A DNA stretch of 64,000 nt, taken from NCBI GenBank assembly GCA_963920635.1, contig OY987307.1, positions 19,793,735 to 19,857,734 on the forward strand. Direction: 5' to 3'. Below, piece by piece: positions 47,091 to 58,395 of the stretch. The stretch is from Pseudeuparius sepicola (Eukaryota; Arthropoda; Insecta; Coleoptera; Anthribidae). The notes under the pieces are model-generated. The model made no database searches. It saw only the letters and a program-made list of their open reading frames with translations, and was not told the origin of the DNA. The position numbers and the translations under genes were made by a program. The number at the start of each line of letters is the position of its first letter. The first letter of the stretch is position 1.

Positions 47091-47289
47091 GCAACTGTCG
47101 CAACGTCGCATTTATACCTATCTCTTTTCTACTTATTCTATTTATTATTTCTCCTGTAGGGCTGCCAGTGCAGTCGGTATATATGAAAATTTGTAATTTC
47201 GAACGAAAACATACGTTGGTTTGTTGGTTGTCATTAGATCTAGCCACCCATAATGCACGATACCATGAAAGGTTCTCAATTTCCACGCC

Positions 47290-47440
47290 GCTGTTTGGTC
47301 AGCTCGTCATTCGCTTTCCTGCAAACCTATCGTAATTAATAGTTGGAAGCGAGTGGTAGCGGCAAATTGGCTAGCGGGAATCGATTTGCTTTGCGCACCG
47401 TCGTCGGTATGGCCGCTGGCCGAGTGAAATTATAAATAAA
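47290..47440. promoter_or_regulatory. non-repetitive island, candidate regulatory DNA
   Basis: Between two TE relics lies a mixed-composition block with TAATTAA near 47333, ATCGATT near 47385 and TTATAAATAAAGGCATAAAA, words of the type bound by homeodomain proteins. No ORF. Function is conjecture. Confidence 0.25.
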
Positions 47441-47634
47441 GGCATAAAAACATTTCCAGAAATACATAACGAGCAGAAAAGGAAGGTGTATCTAATGGCA
47501 TTTGGACGAAGAGCTTCAGAAAGACCGCAGTGTTGTTATCGGTATATATGTATGTTTGATGTTTGATGAACAATAAAAACAGACGTGAACATATCTAACT
47601 AAGTATAAATTTTTACCTAGCCTAACCTGGGCTG

Positions 47635-48110
47635 TTTTCAGATTAATGCATCATGAAACGTGCACTAAATTATTTAATTCATTGACAAGGTCCAAACTGG
47701 AATACTGCTGCATCATAATATGGTATCAATCTACTATGGGAAACTGCGAAAAAATTCAGAGAGTCCAAAATTAATTCTTACGTACCTATATGCTTTATTG
47801 TAGAAGACAAGGTACATATCCACGTTTCACTCATGTGACACAACTACGTGAATTCAATATGGTTACACTTCAGCAACGAAGGCAACATGCTCAAACCCTT
47901 TTTGTACTTACATAAAACTTAATCAACAAGTATACATATGCTCCTCGGCTTTTGTCATGTATAAATATTACGGTGCCTCTTATCCTCTTAAGAAGAAGAC
48001 AGGTTTTGTTTGCGATTAATATTTATAACAAATTAGAAACCTAACATCTCCATCACAAGCATGCCTTCTTTCCTGTAATAAATTAGTGCGTAGAATTCTA
48101 AGATCGATTT
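47635..48110 (+). pseudogene. LINE C-terminal fragment
   Basis: In one frame LFNSLTRSKLEYCCIIIWYQ is followed by KIQRVQN, then LREFNMVTLQQRRQHAQTL. This is the C-terminal domain found after reverse transcriptase in Jockey/CR1-type LINEs (pattern LVRSKLEY, IQKKFLR, LE-RR). Several stops. The remainder of the element is absent, as expected for a 5'-truncated copy. Confidence 0.65.
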
Positions 48111-49219
48111 TTTGCCATTGGAATAGCAGGTCCCACAAGAGTAGGTATTACATATTTATTAACAGTCAATGTAATACATAATAACTTTCATATTATAAAA
48201 TATTCTAGGGTTGAAAGTACTTTTATCTGATATGTATTCAAATGTATTTTTCATATTATTTCTCCATGTGTACCAGCTTTGAAAGTTTGTTTCTGTTTGT
48301 TATAAACCACTATTTATATATATTTTTTTTATTTATATATCTATGGATTGCGCACGGGATAGATAGCCAGGGCCCAGGGTAGACCTCGTGTGGAAGTTCA
48401 TAATGAATGTTGGGTATGGATGATGAAGTGACAATTCCAGGTTATAACAATCATTTTGTAGCTTTTAGCAAACACCGCAAGTTGCAAACGAGCGGCTGAT
48501 TCTTTCTTCTTAAGCTTAAGATTAGTTTGAGTACCTTAATTCGGAATCATCGAATTAATTTTATTATGTACATATTATGCCTCTAATAGGTATACCTACA
48601 AACTTTCTGCATGTACCTAATGATAGTCATCACGGACAGAACGACATTATAATAGGGTTTAAAAAATTGGGAAATTGGGCATAGACATAGATTTTACTAA
48701 TATTTTGATTACCTACAGTGTGTCCCCAGATTGTTTGGACGACTCTTGTATACATATGACAAAAAAAACTTGAAATTTGATCTTTTGCTCTGATTAGGTA
48801 AGGTTTGAAAGTTTCTTGGATTGAACCATTTTGGAGAAAAAAATCAGGACAAAGTTTTCTGCCCCCCTTAAGACTGGAATAACTGTGCAGGGAAGATTTA
48901 AATTGAAAAATTTTACATGAATGTTCCCCTCAAAGGCACCTGTAGAACACGTCTTCCAAATATTTGCACATTATTACGGAACATCCTGTTTATTATATGT
49001 TATATGCAGGAGCTTCTCCGCGGTTCAAGACTGTTGCCATATGATATTATACCACAAAACCGTAGATAATGTATGAGAACTGAGAACTAAACTAGTGGTT
49101 TTGTGGTAAAAGGCAACATCTGCAGAACTTGAGCGAGACGAGAATATAATTTTCAATTCCTGGCATGTCTATTGCGTTACAAGATCAAGACACCACGACA
49201 ACGACAATAAATAGGTATA
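48111..49219. other. unassigned stretch
   Basis: No gene seen. ACAGTGTGTCCCCAG near 48716 and ACATCCTGTTTA near 48980 look like worn mariner-type termini enclosing about 270 bp. Confidence 0.4.
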
Positions 49220-49571
49220 CAGGGTGGTCACTCTTACAGTGCATACCATTGGGATATCCGAAACGGTAAGAGATACAGCTTGGGTTAAATTAGAGAAAAG
49301 TTGGGTTTTTGTATGCCGTTCAATAATCTGAAAAGAAATCTAAGATATCTTGGGTAGTTCCTGAAATATTGCTGAAAAACTGAAAATATACGTTTTCTTT
49401 CTTCCTTCATAACTTTTTTATATGTAATGGAAATTTTATGAAACCTGGAAATCTTACATTTCTAAATGTGAGCTTTTCAATGGAAATGTCAAATAATTCC
49501 TACGCCAACTAGACTCTGAAATATTCGTTTCGGATATCCCAATGGTATGCACTGTAAGAGTGACCACACTG
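49220..49571. mobile_element. mariner-type MITE, ~50-bp TIRs
   Basis: CAGGGTGGTCACTCTTACAG at 49220 and the inverse of CAGTGTGGTCACTCTTACAG at 49571 continue into matching GCATACCATTGGGATATCCG on the left and its complement on the right. TA precedes the left end. There is no coding sequence. Word order (…ACGGTAAGAG…TTAAATTAG) also resembles the ends of the elements at 53342 and 63178. Confidence 0.82.
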
Positions 49572-51341
49572 CATGTATAGCTATTTGAAAGGTTTCCCCT
49601 AAGATACTTTGGCTGTCTATAATGTATGCAGTTTGTTGTATGCAGGGACTCTTTAAAATAAGGGGACCCAGCATGTCATAGTCTATCGCTATCGCATAGG
49701 AAAAGTGAAACCTTGAGGGGAAGTTTGTTTTCTGTCGACTCCAAGGAGACCACAAGAGGCCTTGTACAAGGTTATATTATATGTCAATGCCCAACTGCCA
49801 TCGGGTTTTATGTGACATGTTAGTGACATAAAGATTCTAAACGGGGCAAAATGTTTCTCATCATAATTCACATCAACTTATTACAAATTTCAACCTATGG
49901 TTATGTCGTTATAAAATAATGAATTGAGTTATAAATCTTATCTAAAAATCTTAGAAAGTATATTAATTTAAGTAGGTACCCTTTACAATTCCAACTATAT
50001 ACGTGGGCATTACGTATAGGTAGTTCAAAACAAAAATCGTACAATGTATTTTGTAAATTTTAAATTAAGCTTCAGTCAGGTCTTCAGTTTATTACCTACA
50101 GTTTTTTTAAAGTGTTTATCTACGAGTTTACTTTAAGTACCCCTTTGAGATAAATAAAATTACAAAAATTGTATAAGCTGTAATGAACACCGAGAAAAAC
50201 TACATGATTAGAACTACTAGACATAATCGTGTTAGTCCATCCCGAAAACTGCGTGACAGTTCTTTGGGTAGATACATTCAACAAGGAAAGAAAGTTCAAG
50301 TATACATTATTACATACAAAGTGCAAAGGGACAAATTGTAAATAGGTCTTTAAAGTGTACCTATTTTACCTGATGGAACGTACTTTCCTGACTGAAAAAA
50401 TGCCACTGAAAATTGTTGCAACCTATAATCTAGAACTACATCGGTCCTTATCATCTGTGGAAAGTTAGGTGGGGTGCTTATAATTCAGCTTTTTGCAAAA
50501 TGAGAACTGACTTTCCATACTTACTACTTAAATTCGTGAAAATAATTGCCGGCAATAAATTTTAACTCTAAAATAAATTTGTTTCATTTGGCAGTTGGCA
50601 TATTCTGCACTTGTTGACACAACATTGTCAAGTCTAATTTTTAGAAATCGTGGAAACCATTATTAACTTTTAATAACAATCAAGGTACCTGTTATATTTA
50701 TAGATTCTCCAATAAAATGGCGTACTTGGCATCATTGTTACCATTAGGTAGAAGAATGTGGAAAGAATATGCTTCACTTTGGAAAGTATAATGCTGGGTC
50801 CAGAGTCCCTGCGGTTTTATGTCAGCTCGATTTCAATTTTTGACGCCACCCAATCTAACAAACATTAAATACTTATGAGGACAAGATCACTTCGAGTGCT
50901 TTGTCTTTGGTTTATTTGGTTTGCCAGGGACGGACTAGCTGTAGCACATTAATGTCAATTTTTTACACCCTTTACGATAAATGCACAAAAATAATATTTT
51001 TAGATAGCTTGAACCATAGACTAAAAAAGACACACTTGGATGATATCGATAAAATGAACTGTTTTATTAAAAAAAATATTGTTTAATACGATTTTTATTA
51101 CATATAATATCGTATATCGGTTCAACATGAGCTCCTTCTCCTTCTAATGTTATGCATTCCGCAGCTATACGAATCGAAGATTGTTAAATCGGTACATGTC
51201 AAAAAAACAACCATAGCAACAAAAAACAAATGAAAATAAAAGTGGCATTTTTTAAAATAGGCACAAAAAGAATGTAAATTTCATCGGTTTAGGTCTCTCA
51301 CGAATGTAGTAAAAACAAAAATAGTTTTTTTCTCGAAAACA
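49572..51341. other. unassigned AT-rich stretch
   Basis: No protein domains in the short frames. The last 200 bp (from about 51110) may belong to the transposon whose relic starts at 51342. Confidence 0.45.
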
Positions 51342-51904
51342 GATGACGGCCGATGTATTTGAAGAATATTTTCAGAAAATGATAGAGCGGATACCAAATA
51401 ATTCCATTCTTGTAATTGATAATGCATAAGTTATCATTCTAGACTAGTAGGGAGAAGCTTCCAACGAGTTCTTGGAGAAAAGCGAATATTATTGAATGGC
51501 TAAACGGGAAGGGGCTGCAATTTGAAGAAGGAATGGTCAAAAAAGAACTTTCAAAAATAGCCAGGCAACATAGGTCAGGATTTAAGAAGTATGTAGTCGA
51601 CGAAATGGCAAAAGAACGTGGCATAATTATTGTGCAACGCCTGCCGCCATACCATTGACAGTTTAACCCCATAGAGCTTATATGGGCCTAAATAAAAGGA
51701 CATGTTGCAAGACATAATACAACTTAAGGATGTACGGCAGCTGATGATCAATTCACTGGATATTATTACTGCAGAAAGTTGGCGAAATGCGATACAACAT
51801 GTTATTGCTGAAGAAGATGAAATGTGCAATCTTGATGAATTGATTGACGACACTCTGGAAATTGAGCCTTGGAACATGACGACTCTTCCGAATTTTCCAA
51901 AGAC
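51342..51904 (+). pseudogene. Tc1/mariner-superfamily transposase relic with wide D-E spacing
   Basis: The frame starts MTADVFEEYFQKMIERIPNN and SILVIDNA, where the Asp (51418-51420) fits the second catalytic Asp. After a stop and shift it continues ANIIEWLNGKGLQFEEGMVK, KKELSKIARQHRSGFKKYVV and DEMAKERGIIIV, then LPPYH, QFNPIELIWA with the catalytic Glu (51674-51676), and IKGHVARHN. A C-terminal acidic tail (EEDEMCNLDELIDDTLEIEP) follows in another frame to 51914. The distance between Asp and Glu is 253 nt, about 84 codons, far above the usual 34-41, and is in the range of the DD82E (Sailor) group as I remember it. At least three stops make it inactive. Confidence 0.7.
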
Positions 51905-52119
51905 GATCCTTTAATTTTCAATTGTAATATTATTTTAATAAATAAAATTCTCCTTGTAAAATTGTATTGCCAACATTATTATAAATATCAAATAGTGTCT
52001 CAAAATTTAATATTTTTACAAAATGGTTCGGTTGGTTTTAGAAACAAGTAAAAACGATAATAAATGAATAAACTTTTTATTTTCTTTACCTGTCCCTTAA
52101 TCCAAACAAACCATTTTGA

Positions 52120-52620
52120 AACCGACCCTCCGCATATGGCTTATAATTTCCTTTATTAGCATTTTATTGTCTGTTGTTATTTGGAGATTACGGGGTGCGC
52201 CCAAGGACGAACGCAGATAAATACATTGAACAAATGGCAAAGCTGTTTGTCGGACCCAGGTAGTCTCTGGAATTTATAATGAGGGCAGCGTGTTATCAAT
52301 TCTATTTGAACAAAGTATACGTTACTTCTGTTCTAAACTAACTTCAGTATTTTTCATACAAACCCCGTAGGGGATTTGCATTTATAATGAGCCATAAACC
52401 ATCCCTTCATTCTCAAACTGGACTATAACAATACAATTATTATTCCCTTTAAGATCCGCAAGGACCGGACGATATCGGCAAGTCGGAGATGTGAGTGTTT
52501 GTGACACTTTATTCCGCTTGGCGTCCGGTGGAAGAATAATGAGAGTGGTGCGCTGGCTTCCGAAATGTTGTTGACCAAGCGGCTGTATTACCATGCGAGC
52601 GTGAACCAGTGGCACTAAAA
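52120..52620. promoter_or_regulatory. non-repetitive island with POU octamer, candidate enhancer
   Basis: The block has mixed composition and no domain-bearing ORF. It holds ATTTGCAT (52374-52381), the POU octamer, directly followed by TTATAATGAGCCATAAA, plus another TTTATAATGAG near 52275. It directly precedes the hAT insertion at 52637, and the sequence after the hAT (55017 on) is its original continuation. Candidate host regulatory DNA only. Confidence 0.3.
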
Positions 52621-52780
52621 ATGTTTCTAAGTGTAACAAGGGCGTAGATACGGGGGGGGGGTAGAGGGGGTAACTACCCCCCCCCCCAAGAACAAAATAA
52701 AGAACCATAACCACTGGGCTATTACCACGACACGTCTATAATAGAAAATAAAAAAAATTATTCTATTATTAATTTTTATA

Positions 52781-53116
52781 ATGAACTCTGTAAAAAAAAC
52801 TAAAGTAAAGCAAAAAAGTCTGCCAAATTCGGCTTCTGAAACATTACCTTTGTGTGATCCTGATCCTAATATATATCCAAAAATATATGAACTTTTGAAA
52901 ATTCTGTGTACACTGCCTGTAAGTGTTGCCTCGGCCGAAAGAAATTTTTCATCTTTAAAAAGACTCAAATCTTGGTTGAGGTCCACTATGGGACAGGAGA
53001 GGCTTGTAGGGTTGACGCTTTTACATAATATTCACAGGGATATACCTTGCCCTAAAGCGGTGCTAAACAGATTTGCCAATAACAGTAACAAAAGGATTTT
53101 AGATTTAGTTCTATAA
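52781..53116 (+). CDS. hAT dimerisation-domain remnant
   Basis: A 111-codon open frame reads MNSVKKTKVKQKSLPNSASE, then NIYPKIYELLKILCTLPVSV, ASAERNFSSLKRLKSWLRST and GQERLVGLTLLHNIHRD, ending ILDLVL. It is the complete hAT C-terminal dimerisation region (ASAERxFSxLKxxKxxLR) without the zinc finger or DDE core. The frame is clean although the rest of the transposase is gone, so it could be translated as a short protein that pairs with full transposase. That is a guess; more likely it is a recent deletion derivative. Confidence 0.78.
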   Translation: MNSVKKTKVKQKSLPNSASETLPLCDPDPNIYPKIYELLKILCTLPVSVASAERNFSSLKRLKSWLRSTMGQERLVGLTLLHNIHRDIPCPKAVLNRFANNSNKRILDLVL

Positions 53117-53341
53117 AAACTGGTCTATGTGTGGATATATTTTTTATATTTTGACTGATTTTTTTTAGTTTATAAATGTTTTTTTAAGATTAGTTAGGTT
53201 TTTTTAAAGACTGATTTATTTTTTTCCTTGTTATTTTTTTGTTTTGTTTCTGTTTTCATCAAAGAAAAAGTATATATTTTATTTTTATATTTTTTATCAT
53301 TTTTTATTTTGAGTTTGTTTCATTGTTCTTTGTTTTAAGGA

Positions 53342-54822
53342 TCTGGGCGAGTTTTTTTTCGATGCCCACTATGGGGATCTCGGAAACTAGCAGGGCTAGA
53401 ACAAAGGTTAAATGGGGAAAGAATTGCAGTTTTGAACGCTCAATCTAATTCCCCTTTTGGATTTTTAAAAAAGTTCATGGCTCACTAGATATTTTGAAAA
53501 GTGTGACTTTTTGCTATTTCATCAGATCTCTGTAGCTCCGTTATTTCTGATTATACAGAAAAACTGTAGAGGCAAATTGTAGATAATTTTGGCTTTAATA
53601 AGATAATCTAATCCAATTTTTTATGTTGTTTGTGGTTTTTGAGATATGACATAAACTTGTTTTTTTAATGAAAATCATAGTTGGCTGTGGCCTTATCAAA
53701 TCGGCCATTTTTTGAGCTTTCCAAAAGTATAATACTCGGCATACCTAGTTATTATAAAAAAATAAAATAGCTATGGCTAATTTTCTGATTTTTTTTTTAA
53801 TTTTCACATAGTCAGCCATGGAATATTTTCATAAATACGTTCTATCGAATAATAAGACATACTTCGAACTTCCAAATATTTTATTTTTAGCTGGTGACAA
53901 AATGTATCAAAATAAAACAAAAATTATCATGATGGAGCTCCAACACATAATTATTATTTGCCCGTAAGAAATTACCAGCTCTATCCAAATAGTTGGATAG
54001 GGAGAAATAGACCTATTTCCTGGCAGTCCCGATCCCCCGATTTGTCTGTTTTGGATTTCTTTTTGTGGGGAACAGTACAAAATAAAGTATGAGACAATTG
54101 TTGAATTAAGAGCAGCTGTTTTAGAAGCAATTGCCAGTGACAGGCGCTCTCTAAGAAAAGCGAAAAATTCAGCTTTAAAAAGATGTAATATTTGCATAAA
54201 TAATAATGGTGGATTGTTTGAACACCTTTTTTATTTTAAAAGGTGACCTTTTAAAATAATAATAATTTGAATTTGAGTTTTTTAATTTTTGTTTTATTTT
54301 GTTACCTTTTGTTACCAACTAAAAACAAAATATTTTTATGTCTAATTATAAAATAGAATGTAATTATGAAAATATTCCATGGCTGACTATGCGAAAATTA
54401 AAAAAAAAACAGAAAATTATGCTGAGTATTATATCTTTGGAAAGCTCAAAAATGGCCGATTTTATAAGGCCACAGCCAACTATAATTTACATTTAAAAAA
54501 ACACAAGTTTATGTCATATCTCAAAAATCACAAACAACATAAAAAATTGGATTAGACTATCTTATTAAGCCCAAAATTATCTACATTTTTGTCTCTACAG
54601 TTTTTCTGTATAATCAGAAATAACGGATCTACAGAGATCTAATGAAATAGCAAGAAATCACTCTTTTCAAAATATCTAGTGAGCCATGAACTTTTTTAAA
54701 AATCCAAAAGGGGCATTAGATTGAGCATTGAAAACTGCAATTATTTCCCCATTTAACCTTTGTTCTAGCTCTGCTAGTTTCCGAGATCCCCATAGTGGGC
54801 ATCGAAAAAAACTCACCCTGTA
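53342..54822 (+). mobile_element. mariner-like element with ~480-bp terminal inverted repeats
   Basis: The left arm (53342-53835) and right arm (54365-54822) are inverted copies, sharing for example GCCCACTATGGGGATCTCGG and ATGTCATATCTCAAAAA(C/T)CAC with their complements. The right end reads ACTCACCCTGTA; the left has mutated to TCTGGGCGAGT. A transposase relic lies between the arms. The arms are similar but not identical, so it is older than the element at 26518. Confidence 0.85.
53930..54245 (+). pseudogene. mariner-like transposase C-terminal relic
   Basis: Reading with shifts gives YPNSWIGRNRPISWQSRSPD, then LDFFLWGTVQNKV, the region around the third catalytic Asp of DD41D-type transposases. 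ETIVELRAAVLEAIASDRRS and CNICINNNGGLFEHLF follow to a TGA. The first and second Asp regions are lost. It is related to, but clearly distinct from, the transposases at 27287 and 39814. Confidence 0.75.
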
Positions 54823-55039
54823 TAGTACCTATATTGTTATTCAATATATTACTAGTGTTGGTTTTATTTGGCTTTATAATAGTCTTTACTTACGCATACC
54901 TGCCCACCTATAAAATCGCACTAAACCTAATAATTGGGCAACAGACGAACTATAAATAGTAGGTGTTACCATTACCCCCACCGGAAGAAAAAGCTATCTA
55001 CGCCCTTGAAGTGTAACAGCAATTTTTGGTGTCAAGTGT

Positions 55040-55445
55040 CAATATCTCGTAACCCATCGGACCCCGACGTCCTTCAATACATTACACATCGCCGACGCGA
55101 ACGTATTCCGTGCCCTTGGCCGCCGACCCCCATAACTCTTCGGCGGAGCGCGCGCGTCCCCGCGTCCCGCCGCCCGCCACCGAAAAAACAAAGGGCCGCG
55201 CGGCCCGCTAGATGTGTGGCCGAAACAATATCGCAATAAAGCGGCGGGCAGCGCCGGGCCTCCCACGGCGCCGGCCAATCGGGCGCGCGGCCCCGCGCTT
55301 TTCTCCCGGGCCCGGGCAAAAAGAGCGCGGTAGGCGGCGACCCGGCGGCGGCGGGGCACTGAGCCTCGTCGACGCGGAGGAGGCAGGGGCGGCGGTACCG
55401 CCGGGCTGCGCTTGGAACCGCTCGAAACTCAGACGTGACGTCAGA
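55040..55445. promoter_or_regulatory. CpG-rich island with CRE, candidate promoter
   Basis: About 400 bp of very GC- and CpG-rich DNA, unlike anything else in the window, with GCCAATC (an inverted-CCAAT-like word near 55273) and a perfect cAMP-response element TGACGTCA at 55436-55443 at its right edge. Frames on both strands are long only because GC-rich DNA has few stops. It could be the promoter and first exon of a host gene or a GC-rich repeat. I found no second copy in this window. Confidence 0.4.
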
Positions 55446-56715
55446 GAAATTACAAACATATATACCTACAATATTTTTCCCGGAGATAAAATAAATAATA
55501 TGTCTAAACAAACCGCTCTGCGTGGTGCCCACATGGCACACTTATCGTCTGTAAATAAAAGTACTGGCTATTTTCAAATTCATTCCCAGTTCACCCTTTC
55601 TTAACCATTCCTTTTTTGAGCCAAAATCTAACTATGTATCACGAAAATTAAATGTTTTTATTTCTGACCGGGATATTATAAGCTTATATCGTCATAGTTA
55701 CGCTATCAATAAAAAGGGTCATAACTCCCTTGGGACATTATAGATTCTATAATTCCCTCTACCTTTCACAAGTAAAAATAAAATAAAAAATGCTAATATA
55801 CATACATGTGTATATATTTATGAAATGAAAACTGAACATCGGTAATTAAGGCCCTTATAATATAAACATTTTTTCCGTTTTAAAAATGAACAATATTTTA
55901 TTGAAATCGGTCAGAAATAAAATTATCTATGTGCCAATTCCCTTGATATATAAATAACTATTATCGCCCCCCCCCCCACCTACAACCTCTTCTGTGGAGC
56001 GATTTTGCCGTAAAGCAATCTGAACCATCGTAACGAAGTTACAAAATTTTTCCAAGTTTGCCGCTTACATCTCACCGCGAAGCCCAAGTCGGCAAACGTT
56101 ACCTACTCCTCGTCACCACTGAGTCCGCCTGGTCCGTCCGACCGCCTATAGATGGCGCTGCCAGTAGGTAGTAGGTGTATAACCGCCGGACGCTAGCTCG
56201 CGGGTAATAAGAAACCGGCCGTCTGTGGTCTTCTACCTACCAGCTTTTATTAGGTTTGCCGCCCCCTGTAGCTGCCACCGGTGCCGTTCCTGTAGAAAGT
56301 ACCGCTATTCCGCTTCTGTATATAATTCGGACAATTATTTAGGCACAGAGAATTCTGCTTTCTTTTCTAATACAACTGATCTTTTCAGAGTCTGTTGCCG
56401 GCCGCCGAATGGTTCGATATAAGGGAAGGGGTACATCGTTGGATTGATTTCATCCCGTGCAAATCCTGGACCGGAGGAGTACCACTCGTCAACAGAGACC
56501 AATCTCTAGTAGAGATTGTAGAGATTCTCTACTCATAAGGGCCCAAAACAACCTTACACCTTACACTATGTCATGTGACATAAATTTCGACGCAAAAACA
56601 CACAAAACACAAACCATAAAATTGATGGATATATCTAAACGTTTCAAATTATTTAAACTCGCATTCGCGTAGTTATGTGTAAGTAATGTGATAAAATAAA
56701 TAATAATAAGAAGAA
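55446..56715. other. unassigned stretch downstream of the CpG island
   Basis: Mixed composition with a C-run near 55968 and a GC-richer block at 55980-56240 that includes TAGATGGCGCTGCCAG (about 56150). No domain-bearing ORF. If the CpG island is a promoter, part of this could be transcribed host DNA. Confidence 0.4.
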
Positions 56716-56719
56716 ATAA

Positions 56720-56940
56720 TGAAATAGTATATTTCCTAACAAGTGCGGAAAGTGCCACTTCTCCGCATGCGATTGCAGTTGGCTGAACGACGCGTAGCGG
56801 AGTTCAGCCAAGAAATCGAGTGTGGAAAAGACACTTTCCGCAAGAGTTAGGAACACTATTTTTTCTACAAGCGCGTGCGGAAAAGTAAGACACTTTTCCG
56901 CACGCATTTACTTTTCCGCACGCTTGTAGAAAAAGAATTT
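56720..56940. repeat. nested hairpins built from GTGCGGAAA words
   Basis: CCTAAC(A)AGTGCGGAAAGTG at 56735 is inverted at about 56838-56852. A second hairpin pairs TTCTACAAGCGCGTGCGGAA with TTCCGCACGCTTGTAGAA (56866-56932). TTTTCCGCACGC and its complement recur at least five times. This may be the end of a DNA transposon with repeated binding words. Confidence 0.7.
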
Positions 56941-56974
56941 TTCAACCAGTTAAAAATAGGTACTAAAAAGCACA

Positions 56975-57372
56975 AAATAAAATTGAAAATTAAAAAAAAC
57001 CTTTTTAAAAACAAGCTTCTATTTAAGCCATGAACTAAAACGAATAAAATAAGTTTGGGTTTTCGTTAAGATAATTCAATTCCAAATTGCGACAATTTTT
57101 TGCAAATTGAAAAGCTTGTAGCGCGTATTGTAAAGAAAAAAAATCATATATTTTGGCAAATGGGTACTTGCTTATCGACCAATTACTGTCCAATAATTAT
57201 TTGGTACCTACTTTCATCAACATTTAGCGCGACTAGCTTTTCAATTTGCAAAAACTTGTGGCAATTTGTAATTGAATTATCTTAAGGAAAACCTAAACTT
57301 ATTTTATTCGTTTTTGTACATGGCTTAAATAAAAGCTTGTTTTTAAAAAGGTTTTTTTATTTTCAATTTTAT
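56975..57372. repeat. foldback, ~145-bp arms, extra arm at 57846-57963
   Basis: The left arm (56975-57118) and right arm (57228-57372) are inverted: AAACCTTTTTAAAAACAAGC against GCTTGTTTTTAAAAAGGTTT, and CAAATTGAAAAGCT against AGCTTTTCAATTTG. A third copy of the outer right arm lies in direct orientation at 57846-57963, so the arm also exists alone. Confidence 0.82.
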
Positions 57373-58237
57373 TTACTTAATAGCAGCTTGCATTCTGCTT
57401 TCAATGCATAAAAATTGTCAAAAAGTTGCTGATCCAGGTTAGTCCACAAATCTGTAAAAACTCAACTAACCTGGGGTAGATTTTGTGGTGGTATGGAGTG
57501 TACCAAGTCAATGCCAAAAATTGACAAAACTAAACCGAAAAACATGTTTTTTTTATCAAATAATTTTAAATGTACATAGGCGTACTAAAAATATCCGAAT
57601 CTGGTCATTTTTTTTTCACAGAAAACAGTCAATATCCTTAACTTTATTCAATCAGATTATATTAAATAAAAATATTTGACTAGCGGAAATTTATGAACAG
57701 ATAAGCACATGCATTGGTAACTAAGAAGAGCCTGCAATTAATTATTAATAATCTCATGAAGATGTTTAAAATCGATTGCAAAATTTCGAACACAAAACTA
57801 AGAAGCAGAAAATAATAAAATTCGAATATTTTTTTTAATATACCTACTACGTTTCTAGAAATTGAATTATTTTAACGAAAACTTAAACTTATTTTATTCC
57901 TTTTAGTACATGGCTTAAATAAAAGCTTGTTTTTAAAAACCATTTTTTATTTTCACTTTTTCTACTCTTCTTCTGCTGCAGTACCTAATGTATATTTAAA
58001 AAATATGTCGACCGAGATTTACCCGAAAAATACCTAGGTTCCTATATTAAAATTCAATAATTTCCGTTGCTATCTCGAACAACATATGGCAACGCTGCTG
58101 GTATTCCCGCCGCTGTTAGACCAATGATGTCAAAGTGAAAAGCAAAGCCCGCATGAATGCTCATTAGAATAACAGAATATGATTGTATTTCTTTAGTTTA
58201 CATTGCGACGAATCCTTTCCCACAAAGAAAGTAAAAA

Positions 58238-58395
58238 ATGTGTTGTGTACTTTGTTGTATCAATACCAGCGGCGACCCAGAAAAATTGCATTTCGGCGAA
58301 ATCACTGGTTGGAAGCGGTAAACTCCCAAAGAAATAAAAAAGCATTTTTTTTCCTATTGCGAGGATCATTTTAATGTGACAAACACTTCTAGCAT
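58238..58395 (+). pseudogene. THAP-domain relic
   Basis: MCCVLCCINTSGDPEKLHFG at 58238 gives the first cysteine pair and the phenylalanine region of a THAP domain. After a shift, HWLEAVNSQRNKKAF has the Trp and basic helix, and after another shift YCEDHFNVTN supplies the C-x2-H pair in the CEDHF signature. All the landmarks of the C2CH finger are present in order within about 155 bp but in three frames, so it is dead. It is contiguous, unlike the exon-split THAP at 597. Confidence 0.6.

Larger units (their letters stand above)
52637..55008 (+). mobile_element. hAT element, 8-bp TSD AAGTGTAA, with nested MLE
   Basis: CAAGGGCGTAGATA at 52637 and its inverse TATCTACGCCCTTG ending at 55008 are flanked by AAGTGTAA at 52629-52636 and 55009-55016, a perfect 8-bp duplication. 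G runs and C runs follow the left end, as in the hAT at 3438. It encodes only the C-terminal dimerisation domain of its transposase. A mariner-like element at 53342-54822 interrupts it; without that insert the hAT would be about 890 bp. Confidence 0.92.

Noticed and set aside
55040..55604. Long ORFs on both strands over the CpG island (101-155 codons)
   Set aside because: They overlap in several frames, are rich in Arg/Pro/Gly from base composition alone, and show no domain. GC-rich DNA has few stops.
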